Of a stretch of DNA of 64,000 nt, positions 60,161-64,000 are shown piece after piece. A program made the position numbers and the translations under genes. Origin of the DNA: Sthenelais limicola. Taxonomy: Eukaryota; Annelida; Polychaeta; Phyllodocida; Sigalionidae. Numbering within the stretch: the stretch's first letter is position 1; each line of letters opens with the position of its first letter. The stretch is taken from contig OW804095.1 in assembly GCA_942159475.1 (NCBI GenBank), positions 88,363,740 to 88,427,739 on the forward strand. The letters are read 5' to 3'. The notes under the pieces were generated by a model. The model worked only from the letters and a program-made list of their open reading frames with translations, was not told where the DNA came from and did not search any database.

Positions 60161-62046
60161 TATGGTGAAACCTAAGGTTATAACACAAAATGATAAACCC
60201 AAATAAAGGTTGTTGTAGCGTTGTAGAGGCCAAGACGGCAGGTTAAGGAAATGAAGCGGATTTGCAAAAATAAAAAAATATATCAGGTCCCTTCCCCCCT
60301 CTGCAAAGGGGGTGGAGTAATGTATAACAGGTATATTTATCCTTGATGTAACACAAATGAAGAAAACTGTCTACATGTGAAAGAAATAAATGGATGTTGC
60401 AAAAATAAAAAAAAAATAATGTTGGTTAAAGATGTGTTGGTATGCATAGTATTAAAAGTAGCATTGCTCACGAGTTTTCATTTACCTGTTAGTGAGAGAG
60501 AACTCACAACAAATGGTAAATAGGTATCTCAGTTAAATCCATATAATATACGGGTAGAGCGATTTCTATGAAAAGAGGTGGAACTCCATATAAGGAAAAG
60601 AGGGGTTTCTTTGTCTCACATATTCTTGGAATTTGTCATTTTACAAACCATCTTATTCATCTGTAGAGTTCTGTCCAACCTGTCTGTATATGTTTATAAT
60701 ACCGTTAGTAAATCAATGTAAATTTCTGAGGTCTATGAAATAGGAACCTGGTCAAAACCAGCATGTAAATGTAAATATACTGCCACTCTTAAATATAAAT
60801 ATCGATTTTGACATTCTCCTCCCGAAGAATGTTGCTGATGATGTCTAATTCTAATCTAATTAAAATTGTTAATTTTTACTGTTACCGCAAACTCCAGATT
60901 ATGCTCTGGATTGTATTGTATTGATTGAATAATTGTATGTCTTCTAATGTAAGCTTTTGAAGCTCAAATCACCAAATAACCGCAAGCATAACGTATTATT
61001 AAATCCACCCTTGCTAAGGGATACCTGGAAGAGCTGCGGGACTTTTATGTTTCTCAGAAGGAGCTAAAGAGAAGGCTGTGTATAGCTTCTCCCCTTTTTC
61101 CTTGACAATGTAAATGTTTGAATGGAAATAAAAGTAATACATACACATACATACATACATATTATATGTCGTTTATGAAGGTATCTGGGGTGAAAATGTG
61201 ATTTTGAAGCCTTTTTTAAATCGGAATATCAACACTCTATTTATAGCCTGGGAAAGCCCCTGTGAGATACTATGTCATTAGCCACAAGCTACAGCGTCAA
61301 TTCAAAATTCAAGGGGTCCCGACTACATGCAGAGGAGTGGGAGAGTATTTTGTATTTTAATATTTTTATTCAGCAATAGAACATTATGTAAAAGTTACAG
61401 TTTTCTCAGGACGTGCTGACCTAATTATACAAAAAAGAGTTCATTTATAGTAATAATCTGTTGACAAGCAATTTATATAGGATCATAAGATATTCACTAC
61501 AGATGTTATAAACATCAAATAATATACTAATTACAATTTCTAAGAGCCTGGCACATAGGCAATTTAAAGTATAATAAAGAAAAATTAAAATCCAATCCCA
61601 GCATTGTGTCTAATTCATATAATCCTAATGGGTGGATTCTTTATATATATATTTATTATATGCGCATGCTATATGGGAGGTGCTATAAGTGGGGTGTTAT
61701 AAAAATATTCATATAGGACGCGTCCTATAAAAATGTAGTTGTCTAAAAATAGCTCTGTTGATATGCTTCGTGGAGCTTTGGCTCTAGAGAAATACATAAT
61801 AAAAACCACATAATTAAATGGAGCAATTGTCTATTGAATGGTATAAGTTTTATTGATATAGCTCAAGAAATGGCTGCGATATGAACGTTTTAAGTCAACA
61901 ATATAACTTGGCTAATAACGGGACTGTCAGCGGGGCTGTCAGTGGGGCTGTCAGCGGGGCAACGGGGCTCTCTGAGACTTCTTTAGTATTTTTTCAGTGA
62001 TACCTGATGACATATGATCAAATTTTATGCACATATAATAAATATA
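60161..62046. other. No gene; LINE-like 3' tail and short tandem repeat
   Basis: About 61000-61165 looks like a LINE 3' end (a GGAAATAAAAG string followed by ATAC repeats). At 61919-61965 a GGGGCTGTCAGC unit is repeated three to four times. Nothing else is seen. Confidence 0.4.
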
Positions 62047-62186
62047 GAATGGAACTCGCCGGCAATAATCCAAAATTTATAGGACTTGATTATCCACATT
62101 TATGCACTCTGCCTACGGCATCGTGCTTATGTGGACGAATCTCGTCCTATAAATTTTCGATTATTGCCAGCTCGTTCCATTCTCTC
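62047..62186. mobile_element. Foldback element
   Basis: Arms of about 39 bp (62047-62085 and about 62148-62186, sharing GAATGGAACTCGCCGGCAAT-like ends with few mismatches). A second inverted pair (CCACATTTATGCAC / GTGCTTATGTGG) fills most of the middle, so the whole 140 bp is near-palindromic. Non-coding. Confidence 0.8.
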
Positions 62187-62219
62187 TATGTATATATTTG
62201 ACATGCATAGATTATCCAT

Positions 62220-62538
62220 AAGAGTGAAGAAGAGGGGTGGGAGAGGGTGGGGATATTGGTGAGGGGGAGGGGAGGAAGAGGGTGTAGGAGGGAGAGTGAG
62301 GCAAAGGGAGAGGGTGGGGAAATAAAAGAGGGGGAGGGGGAGGGAAAGAAGAGGGGCAGGGAAAAGAGGAGGGGAGGGAGAGGATGTATGGGAAGGGACA
62401 GAGGGAAGGGAGAGAAAGCGGTGAGGGGGAGCATGAGGAAGAGGGGAGGGAGAGACAGAGAAGAGGCAGAGGGAAAAGAGGCAGAGGGGGAAGTGTGCGG
62501 AAAGAGGGGGACCGTCCGGAGGACGGGTACTTTGCTAG
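62220..62538 (+). mobile_element. Helitron 3' end with GA-rich body
   Basis: The purine-rich tract (about 62220-62510) is followed by a perfect hairpin CCGTCCGGAGGACGG (62512-62526), eight bases, then CTAG|T at 62535-62539. Hairpin plus CTRR before T is the Helitron 3' end, and the last 16 bases resemble the end of the Helitron at 17875. The 5' end (TC after A) could not be fixed. The foldback just upstream may be part of the same unit. Long frames here are low-complexity artefacts. Confidence 0.55.
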
Positions 62539-62539
62539 T

Positions 62540-63455
62540 CACTTAAAAATATGCGGGATGAACAACCGAATCACAGGTCGAAGGTTAATCATGCAAGAAA
62601 ATCTTATAGAAGCAAACATTGGGCTTGCAGTAATTATCCCTTAACTCGTTGCATGTAACTGTTAGGTAACATATCACATATGTTATATTCCAATGCCAAT
62701 TGATATAATTGAAACAATTCGACTTACGTGCCACCCCAAAGTGCACAGTAAACCAAATTATTCCAATCCATTAGTGAAATTCACTCACAACTTTAGAAGG
62801 CTTAACGGTTGTTCTACAGTCATTTCAATCTATCAAGGGCCAAAGGATTACAGATTGATCAGCTATTTCGAGGCTCTGACTAAAATCTTGCCTTAATTTT
62901 TTCCGATAGACGCTAATGTGTGAATATGAATAATTTCTGGCTTCCCCAACGTTCTTGGGAGCTTGGGCGAGAAATGTAATCAAGCTCATCCAGTCCTCCT
63001 TGTGAGAGGGGGTAGCAAACGAGTCAGATAATATCAGGATCTCTAGCGAAACCTAGGATGAAATGAATTAGCCAGCGCTTGTCTTGCATAATTCATCCAA
63101 ATGATGATTTATTAGGTGATAACACCTAAAAGGCAAATTACCATGGCGACAAAGATCGGAGGAGATGTATGCTTTTAATAGAGGTATAATAATTGACATG
63201 AGAGAAGTCTGGGTGAACACCCTCCACGGTTCGATATATAGAGAACAATGTACTGCCGTTATTGGGGTTCATGCTCTGGCACCAACATAATTTATATGTA
63301 TAATCTAGTGAATACTTAGCGAATCTTTCCGTCCGAGTATCTGGACGATTTGGATGTGCGTACTTCTGGCTTCATATTGACTCATGTTTCATGATCCCAT
63401 TTTATTCCCTCATTTCCTATGATTAATGTTGTGCCTTTGGCAGGATATGTGGGTC
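62540..63455. other. No gene recognised
   Basis: Unassigned AT-rich DNA. Nothing supported. Confidence 0.45.
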
Positions 63456-63570
63456 TAAAGGGCCCAGTCCACCAAGCCGATTCTCATGCGATTTTGCGCC
63501 GTAGAGGACTCTTTTGGACTGAATTATGTGAGAATTGCATGAGAATCGGCTTAGTGGACAAGGCTCTTTA
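63456..63570. mobile_element. Foldback MITE, 115 bp
   Basis: 38-bp inverted arms (63456-63493 and 63533-63570), starting TAAAG[GA]GCC and sharing AAGCCGATTCTCATGC, with about five mismatches. The interior is 39 bp. Confidence 0.8.
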
Positions 63571-64000
63571 GTTCCAATGCATCCTGTGCATATACATGTA
63601 TATCGATAATTTCCACTGTATACCAATATCTGTTCAAGTTTAATGACTGCATGCATCCGATGCAAACGAAAGAATGCATGCATAGATCTAGACAATTAAA
63701 TCACAGTTGGGGATGACCTCGCTCAATCTAATAAAACTACATTTATATAAATGAAACTTGAAGCCAACATAAGAGTTTGAAATATGCATTTATCTAGTAT
63801 TCAGTTCTTTGATTGTTAAGCACAAAAAAAATTTCGTCAGCAGAGATAATAGTTTGCAATATTTTTATTTCGTGTTCATTGAGACAGTCCAGCCAGTAGG
63901 TTTTATATTAGGATTTAGACATTGAACTATGACGCTACATACTTCCGTACTAACTGTGTAATTACTCTTAATTAAACAGATGTACCCTACTTGTTTACAT
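63571..64000. other. No gene recognised
   Basis: AT-rich; nothing supported up to the window end. Confidence 0.45.

Noticed and set aside
62186..62546. Several 86-118 codon frames on both strands
   Set aside because: All are translations of the purine-rich body of the Helitron-like repeat.
1..64000. tRNA, rRNA and CRISPR searches by eye
   Set aside because: No cloverleaf with GGTTCRAATCC-type T arm, no rRNA signature and no regularly spaced repeat array of CRISPR form was seen.

Overview
The window looks like nuclear DNA of a marine invertebrate animal. It is AT-rich and full of simple repeats, it has GT-AG introns and AATAAA signals, and every long reading frame belongs to a eukaryotic transposable element. 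I see no bacterial operon, no rRNA or tRNA gene and no certain host gene. The species cannot be told from the sequence alone; a mollusc, brachiopod or invertebrate deuterostome would all fit.

Layout. From 1 to 8.4 kb there are simple repeats, MITE-like pieces and a LINE 3' remnant at 6.9-7.2 kb. From 8.43 to 12.6 kb on the minus strand lies a nearly complete DIRS retrotransposon (Gag, reverse transcriptase-RNase H, tyrosine recombinase) with few lesions and a missing 3' end. From 13.8 to 15.8 kb there are nested MITEs and a spaced direct-repeat cluster. From 17.83 to 21.80 kb is an insertion nest: a split PIF/Harbinger-like fragment that holds a small Helitron and a second, decayed DIRS copy on the plus strand. 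From 24.3 to 29.67 kb on the minus strand are a DIRS scrap and a Ty3/Gypsy element whose gag is cut by a 1.44-kb element with 15-bp inverted ends and a CTG duplication. From 30 to 45 kb there is mostly unassigned DNA with a pogo-like MITE, a tandem duplication and another LINE remnant.

From 45.4 to 49.9 kb lie a second, plus-strand Gypsy remnant, an orphan gag-like frame and a 384-bp LTR. Directly after it, 49,959-54,524 is the most interesting object. It is a 4.57-kb unit bounded by near-identical inverted repeats. Inside is a four-exon gene with a TATA-less promoter, a DUF7869-type (RNase H-fold transposase-like) protein, a long Arg-Gly-rich tail and a poly(A) signal. I read it as an intron-bearing DNA transposon. 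Two single-base frame errors are visible in this copy.

From 55 to 64 kb there are a perfect 67-bp inverted repeat, a small coiled-coil ORF with its own TATA box, a 1.2-kb TIR element, a foldback next to a purine-rich Helitron end, and a 115-bp foldback MITE. No cellular pathway links these genes; the unifying theme is element biology: integration into one another, truncation, and decay by stops and frameshifts.
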